Origin: Chytridium lagenaria | Lineage: Eukaryota; Chytridiomycota; Chytridiomycetes; Chytridiales; Chytridiaceae | Direction of reading: 5' to 3' | Length of the DNA stretch: 64,000 bases | NCBI GenBank assembly: GCA_025449115.1 | Contig: JAHLKC010000027.1 | Location: forward strand, 186,001 to 250,000 | In this document: positions 22,921 through 36,370 of the stretch, piece by piece | Position numbering within the stretch: position 1 is the first letter of the stretch | Layout of the letters: the number at the start of each line of letters is the position of its first letter | The notes under the pieces: model-generated | Databases searched by the model: none | Told to the model about the DNA's origin: nothing | What the model saw: only the letters and a program-made list of their open reading frames with translations | Translations under genes and position numbers: made by a program

Positions 22921-25163
22921 TATCCTTCTTTTTCTACCCGATCCCCACTCGATACCATCAGCTTTCAATAATAATTCACCTTTTCAAAATACTCTACTGA
23001 TGAAAGTTGCTTTGGTTGGTTAAGGCAAAAGTCACAGGTACCATCGCATCCACTTAATGAGGACAAAAAAACCCTTCACATTTTTTTTGATGTGTTTCAA
23101 GATTATAATATATTATATCCTTCCAACCTACACCCCTCCTTCCCCCCCTTTGATGAGCGATGCGAGATGCACGCTCATTCTACCGCGGTAGCCTTTCAAG
23201 GCTTTATCTTGCGATAGTGAACCCATATATTATTCTCGCTTTTTTGTTGTACCATCGAGCCCATGATCAAAACGAGCCAAATTTTCAAATATAACATTGG
23301 GCATCGTACGATTGTGCCACCACAAGCTCGCTACATATCTCTTTGGTCCCTACCGTAACAGGTCTTCGTTCTCTTCATGTGCACTTGCCTGTTGACTATG
23401 GGAGTAGACGGCTCTGCTACCTGTTTCCATAAATTTAAATTCTAATGATCCTAAAAACATCTGTAGATGGTTATGAAAGCCTCTGCCTGTTTTTAATCAT
23501 GCGATTCGTACGAAAAGCTTAGTTTCCAACGCGCACAGGTTTTCTTTTCTAACACAAACCGTCCTCTTTGAATTTTGAAAGGCAATTCCACTTTATATAT
23601 AAGGAATTCCACTTTATAGACGGGGGCGCTTATGCATCGACAGGTAGCATCGAAAGGAAACATCGAATGAGTTTAATGTTATTCTTAAAATAGTAGTTAC
23701 GCATCTCCTCACCACCTAGCCCCACAAGAACGCGCTGTTTAATTACTAGATATGATTGCATTGCTTCTGATTTTATTGTTCATTTTGTAGATTAGGATAA
23801 ACTTCATTCTATAATTTCTTCCGTTACATTTAAAAACTTTTCTTATGAGCCTAACATCTATTCCCTAACGAAGCTTCAAGGTCAGTTGCATCAGCCAAAT
23901 TATTCTGATGATTCCATCCTGTTCCATTCTCACGCTTGATGAGTTTGTATTTTTTGGTCCACCTCCAGGAATATTTCCAAATAGCTGCTCTTATTTCGCT
24001 GCAGCAGGATCTTGAAAGTGTCCGGCGCAATACGACACACTCGACGGTTTCAACAAAAACAAAAACGGATGAAAAAAACTCAACACTACCGCAAAACTCA
24101 AAACTACCGCATAACAAAATTGGAGTAACCCATCGGATTTCAGACGAAATTGAATACCATGAGGCGATGCCTCCAAGATTCAGTTGGCGGTTTTTTTTGT
24201 GAAGGTGAGATATCTGAGGCTCTGCTAAATACGTTGTGAAATGCTAAATGTACTGGCAATGGTGGTGGGGGCGAGGAGCATAATCCAGTAATTGTAATTA
24301 AACCGTTGCCTTGGGTCTAGTTTTTTACGGGATACTTTAAATACCCTTGTGGTGTGGATTATGGAAAAGAAATCGACCGATACCATAGAATCCATGCATT
24401 TACCATTTGCTACTTTGGTATTGATGGCATTTGCCTTCCCACAGACTTAGAAATCACACAGCTTTAAGTTTTTTTTTTTTCGTTTTTGCTTTCACCCTCC
24501 TTACAAAAAAACCTTTTAATTAATATTCAAGCCTAAATCATACAGTTCTTCTTACTTTTTAATGTAATTTTATTTCTTTTCCTTTCGTCGGTACTAACGA
24601 TAACCTTTTTAAGCATCAGGTGACTACGAAATTACAATTAAAACTGGTGGCTTTTTTTGTTTATAGTTCTGATCATTCTACATGAAGTACCGGACGAAGC
24701 ATCAGTGGGTGTGCGGAAACAAAATCCAAATTTATAAATTTCTAGTGTCTCGATCTTGGCAGTTGATAATTGCGCAACACTTTGCCATTCGAGTTAAGAA
24801 AGTAGCGTTTTTGGTACCTTAAATTTAATAACTTTTAGGGCACTTCTTTTTTTTACCGCCCTGGCTGCATTGATGGTTGGGAGATCCATCTGTATTATAA
24901 AGCTTACATTTACTTGAAATATTTCAAGATCTAAGCCTGAGGATCATACAAATTCAGGTGACGTTAAATATATAAGATAGTTTAAATATATATAGGTGGT
25001 TTAGGCGAGAGGAAGTGGTAGACAATCCCGGGGGCTTCTGCGTTGGGTTATAGAGATTCACTTCTTTTAACCTTCCTTCAGGTCCTATTACAAGTTCACA
25101 TGAAAAATTCATAATTAAGCGAGATCCTAGGCTCGTACAGATAATCGGATTTAGCGCTGTTTA
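22921..25163. other. 2.2 kb gene-poor AT-rich stretch
   Basis: Both strands carry only short frames such as 23851-24117 (-) and 23936-24202 (+), which overlap each other and show no motifs. Many A/T runs occur. I see no RNA gene. Confidence 0.4.
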
Positions 25164-26155
25164 ATGTATGGAAATTCCGTGCAGTCTCCAAGGTTGACGC
25201 AATCAGGTCTAGAATTTGTTTTGTTTCTCTCTCAAACTTCCGTGAATCCTTCACTGTCAAGCGTTAAGTATTTATCGTTTCATGATCCTGCTCCCTGTGA
25301 TTTTCCTTCAAGCCTATTTCCCTCAACCCATCATTCTCTTAAATATGTTCACTCGCATCTCTTCATACCCTTTGCTCTCAGAGACAACTTTGATATTTTG
25401 ACACGAAGCTTTTGCCCCCTGCTTTAGATGTCAGAGTACTTTGTTTACCAAAGCTATTTAATTGCATTCCAGTTTGCAGTATTCTGAAGCATGCCCTCCT
25501 CCTTATATCTCATCAGATCTTAGAAGTCGTTTATTTTTTGGACTATCATCACGAAGCCGTTAGTCGTAGAGCAAAACCACTTAATTTTTTGTTTTCTATT
25601 CCAACCTCCGTTTATTCGTTTGTCTATACTAGTGACTCTTGACATAAAGTTGCTGGCCCATCCTCCACACCTATTGTTGGACTATGTGCTGTTTGCCTCG
25701 CTCTAGGCCTCCGCTGGTTTTGACGTCCTCTCTGCACTTTATGCATCTGCTGCTCGTTGGTCTTTTCTCCTTTTACTTTTCCTTCCCACTTGGCTTTTTC
25801 TTTGTTGGGTTGGAGCACCTTTCAGTCTCGGGCCGATACTCTCCTTACCTTCTTCACTTTCACCTGGACCGTCTCCACCCGCTGCATCCCCTCACACATA
25901 GTTCTCCCGTCCTGCCCTTTGGCCTGCGTGGAATTTGGTCTCACGTCTGATGTCAGCCCATCCTTTTTACGTGCCCCTCCGCATTGCTTTTGATTCTCTT
26001 CCTTCTCCTCGTCCTCCTCTCTCTTCCTTTCTTCATCGTCACGCTGTTTTTTCTGTTCCTTCTTCTGCTTTACTTTCTTATACTGAGCCCTCCCCCCGTA
26101 GTATTTCTTCTTTAGTTTATTTTCTCTCTATGTTTCCTCCCCTCTTCTTTCGCGC

Positions 26156-26446
26156 GTGCTCCGTTGGCGGGATGGCACCTGTTGGATGTGTCCCGTCCAC
26201 TTCTGCCCCAGTTGTCATCGCAATTTTACCCGTTCTCATTTTTGTGATTGTTCCCTCTATGATATTCTTCCCTATTCTCTTCTTAATGTTTTGCCTCTCG
26301 ACGCCTACGAGGAGGTGTGGGACTCGCGGTTCCGTCTTGCTCCGCATTCCCACTTCACCTTGTTTGACTTTCTGTTGAATCGTCGTTTCTTTGCCTTGTT
26401 TGATCGTTTGTTTTCTTATTTCGATGATGTTATCTTACCCCCGTAA
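26156..26446 (+). mobile_element. Possible non-LTR retroelement 3' remnant
   Basis: The frame from 26156 reads RWRDGTCWMC then CPSCHRNFTRSHFCDC, a C-x2-C-x7-H-x3-C knuckle, followed by a hydrophobic/aromatic tail. Such a knuckle near the C-terminus, after an Arg/Trp-rich turn, is typical of LINE-type reverse-transcriptase proteins. The preceding kilobase (25164-26150) is pyrimidine-rich and open in pieces but I see no reverse-transcriptase catalytic motif. It is therefore a decayed remnant at most. A host gene exon with a zinc knuckle is the alternative. Confidence 0.28.
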
Positions 26447-27120
26447 GTGTCTCCAAATAGAGTATCTGTAGCCCTCCCCTTAAATTTCGCATATCTAAGT
26501 TTTACAATTTTAGTTTTCAGGCTTTACGAGGTTATACGGTGATTATCTTACAGTGTAATGGTTGCTTTCGCGATACTTATTTTGCCTCCAATTACAGCCT
26601 GGCATACTTTACTTGGAAACTCTCGACACCGCGACACAGGTTGTTCTAGGGATGCATTGTGTGGAAGAGTTTGGTGTTTCATTCAACCCTTTTTTCCTTC
26701 TTTTTTGAATCTTTGTTTGTTTTTGTTTTTTTTTGCATTTTTCGTTGTGCACGTTGATATTGCCATTCAGTATGAAAGAGTGTAAAGCAAGTATCTTGTG
26801 GATTTTATCCAAAATATTTCTATGAAATGCATCAAATTACTATGAGGTTCTATCAGGCTTTTACAATGTATTTACGTGATAAACAAAATCTATACGTAAA
26901 ATTATATTGCACGAGGGAAATTTGTGGGGCGTATCAGACACAGGAAACCGATTTCATAAAAACAAACAAACACAAAACAGAAATAGACAATACAGAAAAA
27001 TCATGAGAATGGCATTCCGTTAAAATATACATAAAAGGAGGATTTGACCACCATAAAAACAACGTAAAATAACAAAAAATAGTATAGTATAATCATATCA
27101 GCGAAAAACAAAAATTAAAT
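26447..27120. other. Intergenic AT-rich stretch
   Basis: No gene seen. The right end, rich in ATAAAA/AATAAC-like motifs, is the 3' flank of the minus-strand gene that stops at 27121. Confidence 0.45.
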
Positions 27121-30100
27121 TCAACGTTTCCACCACCCCTTCTTCTTCCCCACAACATCTTCCTTCACCCCTTTGCCTCCATTACCACCACTAAACCCCT
27201 TCACATCCACTGTCCGTTCCATCGAATCCACCGCCACATAAGTCACCTCCTTCCCTTCAGCCGCCGCCGAAAGCATCCCCGTCGACGAAGGCGTCGACAC
27301 CGCAAACGATTTCCGCACCTCATCCTCAATCATCTCCACCATTTTCGTCATATCCTCCTTCCGGTACACCGGCGAAGGTGGTACAACAGGAGACAGCGCT
27401 CGTTGGACCTCCTCTTCAATGTCACGAACAATGGACCGGGCATGATCAAGGGTTGAGACGGTTGGGCGGGGTTTGGTTGAGGAAGAGCGAGGGGAGGAGC
27501 TAGAGGTGTCAGAGGTGAGGGTGTTGGCGGCGGAGGGGACGGATCCGTTGGAGACGCGAGGCGGACGATTTCCAGAGGGCCTTTGCAGAGAACGCGTGGA
27601 GCTTGGGGAGATGGTCGAACGGGTAGGGTGGGTGGGTTCGTTGAATTGGGTGGAGGCGGTGGTGGATGTTGAGGAGGGGGGCTGCGCATTGTCTACATCC
27701 ATGCCAAGGATGTTACCAAGAACGGAATTGGGGGTGTTGGAGGAAAGAGGTTGAGTGGTGATGGGCACGACACCGTTTCCGATAAACCTCAATTTCGCAT
27801 CCTTTTTGGATGCATCAGTCCGTTTCGATCTCTTTGTTTGTTTTTGTTCAACACCTCGTTCCTCATCATTTGCCTCGGTGATTGTAGGTAAGGCTGACAT
27901 TGGAGCTTGCACAGAGTCCGATTCATCCCCAGATTGAGCTCCTCCGACTGCAACTCTAAATGCTCCAGGACTTGCAGCGCGAGAAGAAGCAGCATAATAG
28001 ATTGATGAGGAGTTTGAGGCCTCATCGCTAAAGTGCGCATCATCTCGGGGGCGGGTAACGGTGGATGAAGTGGGTAGCCAGGGTGGAAAGCCCCGGGATG
28101 GAAAAAGGCGGGATGGAAACCTGGAGGAGGTGGACCCGTAGGAACCATGTTTGGAGGAAACGGCATCATAGGTGGGTTCACAAGAGAAGGATGGTAGGGC
28201 TGCATCATAGACTGTGAGTAAGCCATAAATTGAGGTGGAGGCAGTTGCCCCTGTAAGAAAGGTGGGAGGCTTGGGACTGACGTGCGGCTAGAGGAGCGAT
28301 CTGCAGGCATACTTTCGATAGCCTGAAACTCGCGATGCGGCTCCCCATCACCTTCGTCGTCGTCCTCGTACTCCTCTCATCATCCTCATCCGCATCTCCA
28401 TCCGCATCATCTCCCATGAAGCTGAAGCGGGGACGCTCTGTAGTGGGGAAATCATCTCCATCCGCAAACATGCCTCCAATGGAAGCCATAGGCATCTGCA
28501 TGCCTCCAACAGAGTTTGGTCGACGTGGCGATGACATCCGCGAATCATGGTAGACCGGCGATGCATACCCAGGGAACACACCAACAGCCCCTGGGATCCG
28601 AGTGAAACCCATCGATGGCATTGGGGGCGGACGTTGCATTGTTGTATGTTCCTCTTCACCGTCCGCAAAAACCGATCCGGCGCTATCCATCATCCCAGGA
28701 AGCATCTGTGGTGTCATTGCTGCTGGGCTGTACATCGCAAAAGCAGAATGCCAGCCGGGGTGTCCGGGAACATATTGCCCTTGTGTTTCACCAACATCAT
28801 CTCCACCATCAACAAACATGGATCCCCCACGATCAGTGTAATCCACAGACCGAGAGCGGAACGTCAACATTGCTGACGCTGAGTTCGGGTCTGGAGCACC
28901 TATGGACCAACGACCACGGTCTCCATCTGCACCAGTAGCACTACCCCGTTTTCCCACAGCAGGCACATTCCTGGCTCCGGACGAAAGCGGAGAAATTTGA
29001 CGATTGCCAATAGCACTTGCCGGTCGCTGTTGAAGTGACGCCACGTTTGGAGCCGAAAACACTCTCGGAAGGCCAGTCTTTGACGACGATGAAGATACCG
29101 ATGAGGGTCTCGATAAAGCATTTGGAGATGAGGTGTATTCGGCACCTTTAATAGAAGCCGGGCCGTTGTTGAAGCTGTTGCTCTTCCGCAGATCTCGAAT
29201 GTAGGCACCGGCCTGTATGAAAGCCTCGCCCACACTCTTCCTCTTGCTTGCCTTTGACATAGAAGGTCCCGCAGATTCCATGTCAGGAGGCGGAGGAGGA
29301 AGTTCACTCCATCGCTTGCTACCAATAGGAAAGCCAGGAATGCTGCTGTGCGATGGTACCCGATAAATGTTCCCGGAAGTCATTATACCAGAATCACTGA
29401 CGTAGATGTAGTCAGAGCTGTCGTCTCCTCTCGTCCTCTCAAAGGTTCGACGAGGTTTCGAAGTTCCGGAATGGCTGGCACTATTCGTTCCTGACGCCGT
29501 CGACATGGTTCCCCGTCACTTCCGCTGTAGTCAGTGCTGCGGCTGGTTTCTGCTCCACCCACACTTGCGGCAACGTTGTCAAACTCGACCATCCCAACCT
29601 CAAAGGTAGTCCCTTTTTTCGCCGCGTGCATTCGGTAGTAAGATTCTGAACGCTCCTCCATGGACATCATATACCGAATAGACGAAGCTGATGGCCGTCG
29701 GGATGACGCACGAAAAGAAATAGGGGTCCCAGGGACACCGTAAGCTGAGCCTTGACGAGAAGAACCTCGGGCACTAACGCTGACCTTCTTCCATGTCATG
29801 GATGCCGCCCACACCAGTGAAAGAGGTAGATATTGGAGTTCCAGGCCGCCGGGAGCTTGATGCTAAACTTGCATCGATAGCTTCCGAGACGTCCTCATGG
29901 AACTGGGATCACTGCTGTGTCCCATGGTGCTGTTGGAGTTGGGACCGTCGTAACCGGATGCAGCTCTTGCAGCAGCGGCCTCAGCAGCTAGCTTTTCCTT
30001 TCCTTCCGCTCGAGCCATCGAAATGCTTTTGGAGATGATGCATATATAAGGATACCCAGCATGGCCAGCATGAGGGCACCTCCAACCACACCGCCGAGGA

Positions 30101-30305
30101 TGAAGCCAGTGGAAGAGACAGAATTTGTGACTTGTGAATTGGAAGCAGCTGCTGCAGCGGCTGTTATCGACGGGGATGCATTGGATACGGATGCAGCCGA
30201 TGTCCAAGTTGAGGTTGTTTTGGCAAGAGATTGAGTCGAAGTGGCCTGCATGGAGGCTGCTGTTGGTAGTGATAGAGCTGCACTCCTGATGGATGTGAAA
30301 TCCAT
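27121..30305 (-). CDS. Single-pass membrane protein with long disordered tail
   Basis: Unrecognised protein. Start at 30305 gives a Ser/Thr/Ala-rich N-terminal ectodomain without a clear signal peptide, a helix GFILGGVVGGALMLAMLGIL (about 30095-30036), and then a basic juxtamembrane stretch. The layout resembles fungal surface sensors of the Mid2/Wsc kind, but there are no ectodomain cysteines. A cytoplasmic tail of roughly 900 residues follows, rich in Ser, Pro, Met and acidic residues. It contains three copies of a motif GSMFVDGGDD / GSVFADGEEE / GGMFADGDDF, an acidic block (DEDDE...EDDDEGDGE near 28360), a Pro/Met/His-rich stretch, and two short C-terminal helices (SIVRDIEEEVQRAL; MVEMIEDEVRKSF). 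Ends GKKKGWWKR. At least four single-base slips (about 30000, 29800, 28370, 28010) split the frame. A CCATCC-rich tract lies 5' of it. Confidence 0.6.
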
Positions 30306-30379
30306 TTCAAGTGTTAAGTGGGATTGTAAATGTGAAATGGAATGGATGTGGAAATGCAGTAGATGGGGATGTAGAGGAA

Positions 30380-30450
30380 GAAGGAATGAATGGATGGATT
30401 AATGAATGGATGGGGATGGAAGGAAAGAAGGGAGGGAACAGATGGATGAA
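30380..30450 (-). repeat. CCATCC/CATTC-rich tract upstream of 27-30 kb gene
   Basis: The plus strand shows repeated GGATGG/GAATGGATGG units, so in the sense strand of the downstream minus gene it reads CCATCC. It begins 75 bp upstream of that gene's start codon. Confidence 0.6.
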
Positions 30451-32441
30451 AGGAATGACGGTCTCAGCAGAGCAGCATCACCATGCCAAGTGTTTTTTCA
30501 GGATCCAGGTTTTCTTTTTCTGAGAAAAAACTTAATGTTTCACAGGAGTTAAGACGAGGGGGACAAAAACAACCGTCTCCAAAACCCAAAACAAAAACAC
30601 CAAAACTCAAAGGGGGTTGGTTGGCTGGGAACTAGAGACGGTTGGGGGGATAAACTGACCTGTATACACCAACAAAAAAAACAAAGACTTCAGATGCAAT
30701 TGGCTAGTATCATGTAACTAGCACATTGCAGGATGTAATGTTTACATACAACTGCACGCCAACATTTATCCTGTCTTTACAGCTGGAATACCCTGCAAAG
30801 ACGGAAAATGAGTATGTTTTGTTCCTTAAATTCTTGCCCAAAGTCCTATCAGCCAAGGATTTAACAACACGAAGGAGTATGGCATTAGATGGTCGGGAAA
30901 GCCAAGTACATTGACAAAAATCCTCTTTCTAATGTAAAAGCTTTCCCTATGGATATGATCGAATAGGAAGAAGAAAAAAAGAAGAAATAGAAATATCGAT
31001 ATCTTTATAAAAAAAGTAAAAAATATAAAAAATAGTAAATAAATAAAGAGGAATCAATGCGGATTTCAGACAAAGACGAGTCTTGAACGCGGAAAGGTGT
31101 TCCGCGAGCCAGTTTTGAAGCTAGAAAATCAGGTAACTCACCGATGTCACCAATTACCTTCACCAGAGATGCACGGAACTCTACCGCTCCAGGCTCCGGA
31201 CGTCCCACCACCGGGTTGACGCTACATAGTAATGCGATATAGCAAATCTTGCCGCAATATATATATTCCGCAGAGATTTCAACACCTCAATCTTCAGTTC
31301 GCATTCAACTAGTAGCTTGAGGGTGACAGAATGACACGAGTTTAGCTCCAGCGTCGATGTGGGAAAGAATGTGAGCGGCGCTAGTCTTGTACTTTCATCT
31401 CCTAGTAGGAGAGGAAAAGGGCGACTTGTTACGGGATAAAAAGTGAGTAAAGGAGGACGGCCATCGAGTGCATAGCATGCAGGGGTCAAATATATGGCAC
31501 AGAAAACCGCATAAGCTTACACCAAATGCCTGTGCATCAACGGCTCTATTCAAATTATAATTTACAGTCTACTAATTCTACCAATTTGCGTGGTTCATAT
31601 TGCGCAAATCCCCTGAACGCTGAATGCAGTTTAATAAATCTTGATCATGTCGAATCATGGGCTCATGGCCGGATATGCCACAGAAATAATAGTATTAACA
31701 CACTTGGCTATGGCAGCCACATCATTCACCGTCCTTAAATTCTTTGAACAATGACTGACAGCGATGAAAAACAACTAAGTCCCTTTTTTTCTTTAGACGT
31801 TAATTTCACCTAGAATAATATTATTTGCCAGAGACGCCAACTAGGCAAATTCCGTCTCTGGCCTCTGCCTGTTGGCCGGTATTCCAAAACCTTTTAGCAA
31901 CGTGTCAAGAACGGCAGATCCACTGAGGTCTAGAGAGGTGAGTACTTGGGATATGGTCAGGCGGAGATGGCTGAAACCTAGAACGTGATATCCAAAAAAA
32001 TTGCTTTTGACGTCGACTCTACGCTTATCAGCGTTACGAACGTGGACGTGTACATACATTGTTTATATATTATTTAATCTTGACAGATCGTGAAGCACTT
32101 CATGCAAAGTGGTGGTTGTTAGACGCCGCCTCGTCGAGCAAGACTCACTCCTTTCCTGAAGTGTACCTTAGCGCATTATTAAATTGCATACTGTATGCCG
32201 GCGTTTTCTTATATCGAATATTAAATGACTACCTGCAAGGGTTGGAGTCCCTGCAGATTTGGGGATCTCCGTATGTATGTCGATCTTCACAAAACCCCAT
32301 TCTTGCAGAAACCACAAAGAGTCAGAACTACCATCCACCTCCAGTCTGCCATCATCATCGACTACGACTCCGGATACTTATGGAGAAGATAAAAAGCATC
32401 ATCAGTAGACATAGAAGCCTAAAACTGGATTCAACGGAATC
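30451..32441. other. 2 kb with no resolved gene
   Basis: Minus-strand open frames at 31005-31211, 31181-31489 and 31841-32059 could be exons of one gene (the first two abut out of frame near 31200), but I see no domain, start context or consistent introns. Plus-strand frames are short. The last few hundred bases should contain the promoter of the transporter that starts at 32442. Confidence 0.35.
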
Positions 32442-35400
32442 ATGGGGAAGTTGGGGAAACGTGAGAATGTTGGGGGTTCAGATGCTACTATGAACGATGG
32501 GGCTACAATGAAGCGGACGCAAACGTTGATACAGGTGAGAGTCCCGTAAACCATCGTTTTCCTAATAGATTATAAAAGTTATTGGATACAAAGACTATCA
32601 GTATGGTGGGTATTTCATTTTGCATGAGATTCTTTATGGAAGCCTGATTTATTCTTTCCAGTTTGGAGGTATCACACTTCTCTTCAACAACATGACAGGC
32701 CTGCCGTTCCTCAAACCCAAATATATTTCAACAGGTAAGCAGAAAGATCTTTGTTTCTTGTTTGTTTGTTCAATCTTTCAAAAGTCTGGCTGGGTAAGCA
32801 GTGGTTATATCCCTCGCCATCTTTGCAACGATATCCGCACTTTGCTCTCTCTTCATCGTTGAAGCCATGCAAGGAATACCAGGAAACAAACACTTTCAAG
32901 TAAGCATCACTCATCATTATTCTAGCTTACACAACACGTTTTTTTCTCTTCTTTAGGGAACCGTCGAGTTCGGAACTTTGATCCACTTTTACTTTGGAAA
33001 ATCCGCCCATATTCTTGGTCAAATATGTCTTTATGGAGCCCTCGAGTCGAATGCTATCGCGTCAATGATACAAGCCTCACAGGTTTGAAGTTTGTGCACA
33101 AGAAGGGCTCTAATTGTGAAGACATTTGATAACATTATCATGGATATATTTGGAAAAGCTTGTGGAGTGTCGTTATCGCCGAATTTCGGATACCTTTGCA
33201 TTTCGGAACGAACAGAGTCTTTGTCGGTTTTTGGGGATCGGTATGTTTTTTTTCTTTGGAGGTGCGACAGCTAACTTAAATTAGTATTATGCTTTTTACG
33301 TTCGGATATTTGGTATGGCACGCTTTTACTTAAAATTTATTATTGTTTCTAAAGTTAGTTAATTTTTCAGGTTATGGTGTGTTTTGTCATCACCTTAAGC
33401 CGTTGTACTTTATCTGAAAGTGTATGGATGCAAGTTGGTTAGTGAAACCCATTTCATTTAATTCAAATCTGACGATATATAGGCAGCTTTCGTCTTGACA
33501 TTTGTCATCTTTTTCCTTTGGGTGGTTCTTTCCTTTATCCATGGCGTGAATTTGGATTATGTTCCAGCCGTTGGAGACAGTTCGGGTTTCGGAGGACTTT
33601 TTGGTGTCATTATGCTCAATTTCTCGTTTTGTGCTGGTGTGCCATCTTGGATAAACATAAAGGTGTTAAAACAAGGTGCTCTCTGTGTTGAACCTAACTA
33701 TGGTAGAAAAACGATGTAAACGTTCAAGGTACTCTTTGGCTTTCGACTTTGACGGGGTTCCTTACGTATGTGGTCGTTGGCGTCATACGTAAGAACAATA
33801 TTTATTAAAAATTGTATTAACGATTCTTTTAGCCGCATTATCTTATCTCGTCCCAAACTCATCAAATTTGATTGCGGTCATGGGATCAGCTACCGTCGTT
33901 GGACGTATAGCTGGGCATTTTTTCTCTCTCATTATACTCTTGCCAAATATTCCTGTTTTCATGGTTATTGAACATGCGAACCTTGAACAAAACTTCAAAT
34001 TTAACAAATGTAAGTGGAAATTCATAGAGCCTTCTTTCTTATATCTATCTTAATTAGATGTATCGCTGTTTTTATGCTATATCCTACCTGTGCTTCTGGT
34101 TATACCTTTGCTGACCGGGCCGGGACTGACGACGCTTATTGTTTGGTCATCCTTAATTTTTGTGTCAACTGCGAACTTTATCGTCCCGCTTCTTATATAT
34201 TTGCAAGCAGTAAAATTTAGGAAAAAGTACAACGAAACGCGGGGTATTGGTTTTTTTTTATTTATAAAATTTAAACTTTGTTAGAACTTACTGAGGAGCA
34301 AAAAAAGCTTCTTAAAAAGATTCACTGGCAGTCAAGAACCATCAACCAATTTATCGATCAATACGCTTTTATTAAGGGAAAAATTCTTGAAACGAGAGCT
34401 TCATCTATGATTCTTAGTGGGGGTGGGCATCATGGACTTGCTGGAAGGTCTTTAGGAGATATTCCGTCCAGAGCTATCTCAATGACGGGAGCCGGACCTC
34501 TTGGTGTTCTTCACCACTCATCAACTAAAAATCTTAGTACACGATTAACTCAGAAGCTTCATATCGGGAGAAGTGATCCGAATCTATCAGCCGTAGCTTC
34601 GTTCAATTCTTTACATGGTGGTCGTATCGCTTCCTCAGGGTTACTTGTGCCCCGAATCTCTCAATCTGGAGCAGCATACGATGGGCTTGGTGGTATGGAG
34701 CCAAGGGAATCTCTTTCGCAGGCCGGGAGGGTTGCAATAGGAAGTTCTGGGACAATTGCGTCGGAATCTGGGAACGTACCTTTTGCAGAGAGGGAGGGTT
34801 GGGTATCAGGGTCACCACCGAATCCAAATAATGGTTTTGCGTCCATGGTTGCTTCTAATGCAAGCATGTACAAAAAGAAGGTGTCGCTGATTGTGTTAGA
34901 TGAAGATGGGCTGCCTGCTATTACGGTGGATCCACCATCATTGACCAGCCATTTTGAGGAACGTCGTGTTGATACTAGAGAAGAACCATGCTTAAAAGTC
35001 TTTGCGTCTTTGAAGAGCATGGGATCTCTTCCTAATAGCGGCAGAAACTCTGTCGCGGCAGCCATTGGAGGAGAAACGAAGTCTCTGTCTTCTTGCCGGA
35101 ATTCTTTGGCAAGTAAGATACAGGAATCCATCATTTCGATAAAGGATATTAAAGCCATTACATTTGAGAAGAGGTCGAGACAGTCTTCAGTAGCATCCAA
35201 AGATGTTCCTAAGCTAGCTATTAATGGTGAAGAGGCATCAGTGGATGAGGACCCTTTCTTCATGATAGAGGCTTTTCTTCTGGAAGACGTGCCTGATCCC
35301 GATATGGAGGACATGGAGGAAGATGAATACCTTGCGAGTCTTAACGATGAGGAGTCTCCTGGGAGTCCAAATGAGGAGCCCCACGCTAGCGCCACACCGA

Positions 35401-36370
35401 TCCGGGGAAGATTGCAATCTCTTGCGGCTTTATTCAAGAGCAAGGAATCTTTAAATGATTCGCGCAGTAATTTGAGTCGAACAGGATCATCGATTTTTGG
35501 GATTGGGTCCATAAAGTCTTTGGCAAACTCTGTTATTGGTGGGATTGGAGCGACTTCAACTTCATCGCCAAAGAAGAAAAGACCTCCAAGAGCACGTATG
35601 GGGAGCGCTCGAAGCAATTTCAGTCTCAGAAGTGATAGTTCGAATCGAAATCATGGAGATAAGAGCGAAGGTGGGAACCGCGACTCTGTTCATGCGCGGG
35701 AGCGTGTTGTGTCTATTGATTCGATATCAATTGTGGAAGAGGAGGGTGATGTTGCTCTCTCACCTTCCTTTGATGGAGCAAGTCCTATCGCCGGTGCTCG
35801 GAAGGCCAGTTTTGAGGTTTCTGTTCATAAGCAAGAGGATAAGACTTTCATACAGGACGGCAGTGGGCCTCATGTTGACGGCAGTCAAATGCATGTTCCT
35901 GCTCTAGTTGTGAACGTTGCTGAAGAGTCTCCAAGGGATGAAGGGAAGGAGCTTGGGACAGGCGGACTTTTTGTTACACCTAGAACGGATATTCCAACCA
36001 AGAACATATTTAATCGCTCTGGAAGCAATTCTTCGGCCTCAAACCTCACCCCATTTCCTCATCATGCCAAATCCATTTTCCTGCAAAGGTCGGATCAATC
36101 TTATCGATCAATAGTGGCCTACGTGATAACAACTCGGCCAAATTCAATGCATCTCAAGTACAAATTTACCATAAAGCACTGGGTAGTCCTATAAAAGAAA
36201 GCTCTATTATTCCCTCGCATAGTGGTGGCGAGGCCGGTCACGCTCATCCTCCGTTGATGCGGCGACGGTCGTTGCCGACTCATCCGGATTTTATTAGCAA
36301 AGCGTTCCGGTCAATTCCGCGATGGGTGCCGTTCCGGGCAAGTCGGTGGCCATGTTTTGCATTGTTGTAA
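32442..36370 (+). CDS. AAAP-type amino acid transporter with long C-tail (paralogue 1)
   Basis: Multi-pass permease of the amino acid/auxin permease type. The ATG at 32442 leads to a short polar N-terminus. After the intron 32535-32661 come FGGITLLFNNMTGLPFLKP, the helix VVISLAIFATISALCSLFIV, GIPGNKHFQGTVEFGTLIHF, FSFCAGVPSWINIK and the helical pair ending IVPLLIYLQAVKFRKKYNET. The helices correspond one for one with the transporter at 62 kb. A final intron (about 34237-34283) joins a long cytoplasmic tail starting ELTEEQKKLLKKIHWQS, Ser-rich, with the acidic motif LEDVPDPDMEDMEEDEY near 35283. Near 36100 a frame change gives a better end, RRRSLPTHPDFISKAFRSIP, stopping at 36370 rather than 36194. 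Further slips occur near 32800 and 33100-33700. Substrate unknown. Confidence 0.75.

Noticed and set aside
18374..25163. tRNA or 5S rRNA genes in the gene-poor blocks
   Set aside because: No A-box/B-box pair or cloverleaf could be found by eye.
31005..32059. Three minus-strand frames as one leucine-rich gene
   Set aside because: No consistent splice sites or repeat periodicity; a single LDLSG-like segment is not evidence of an LRR protein.
34661..35617. 318-codon minus-strand frame
   Set aside because: Antisense of the transporter tail, whose plus strand is open much longer and continues the AAAP gene.
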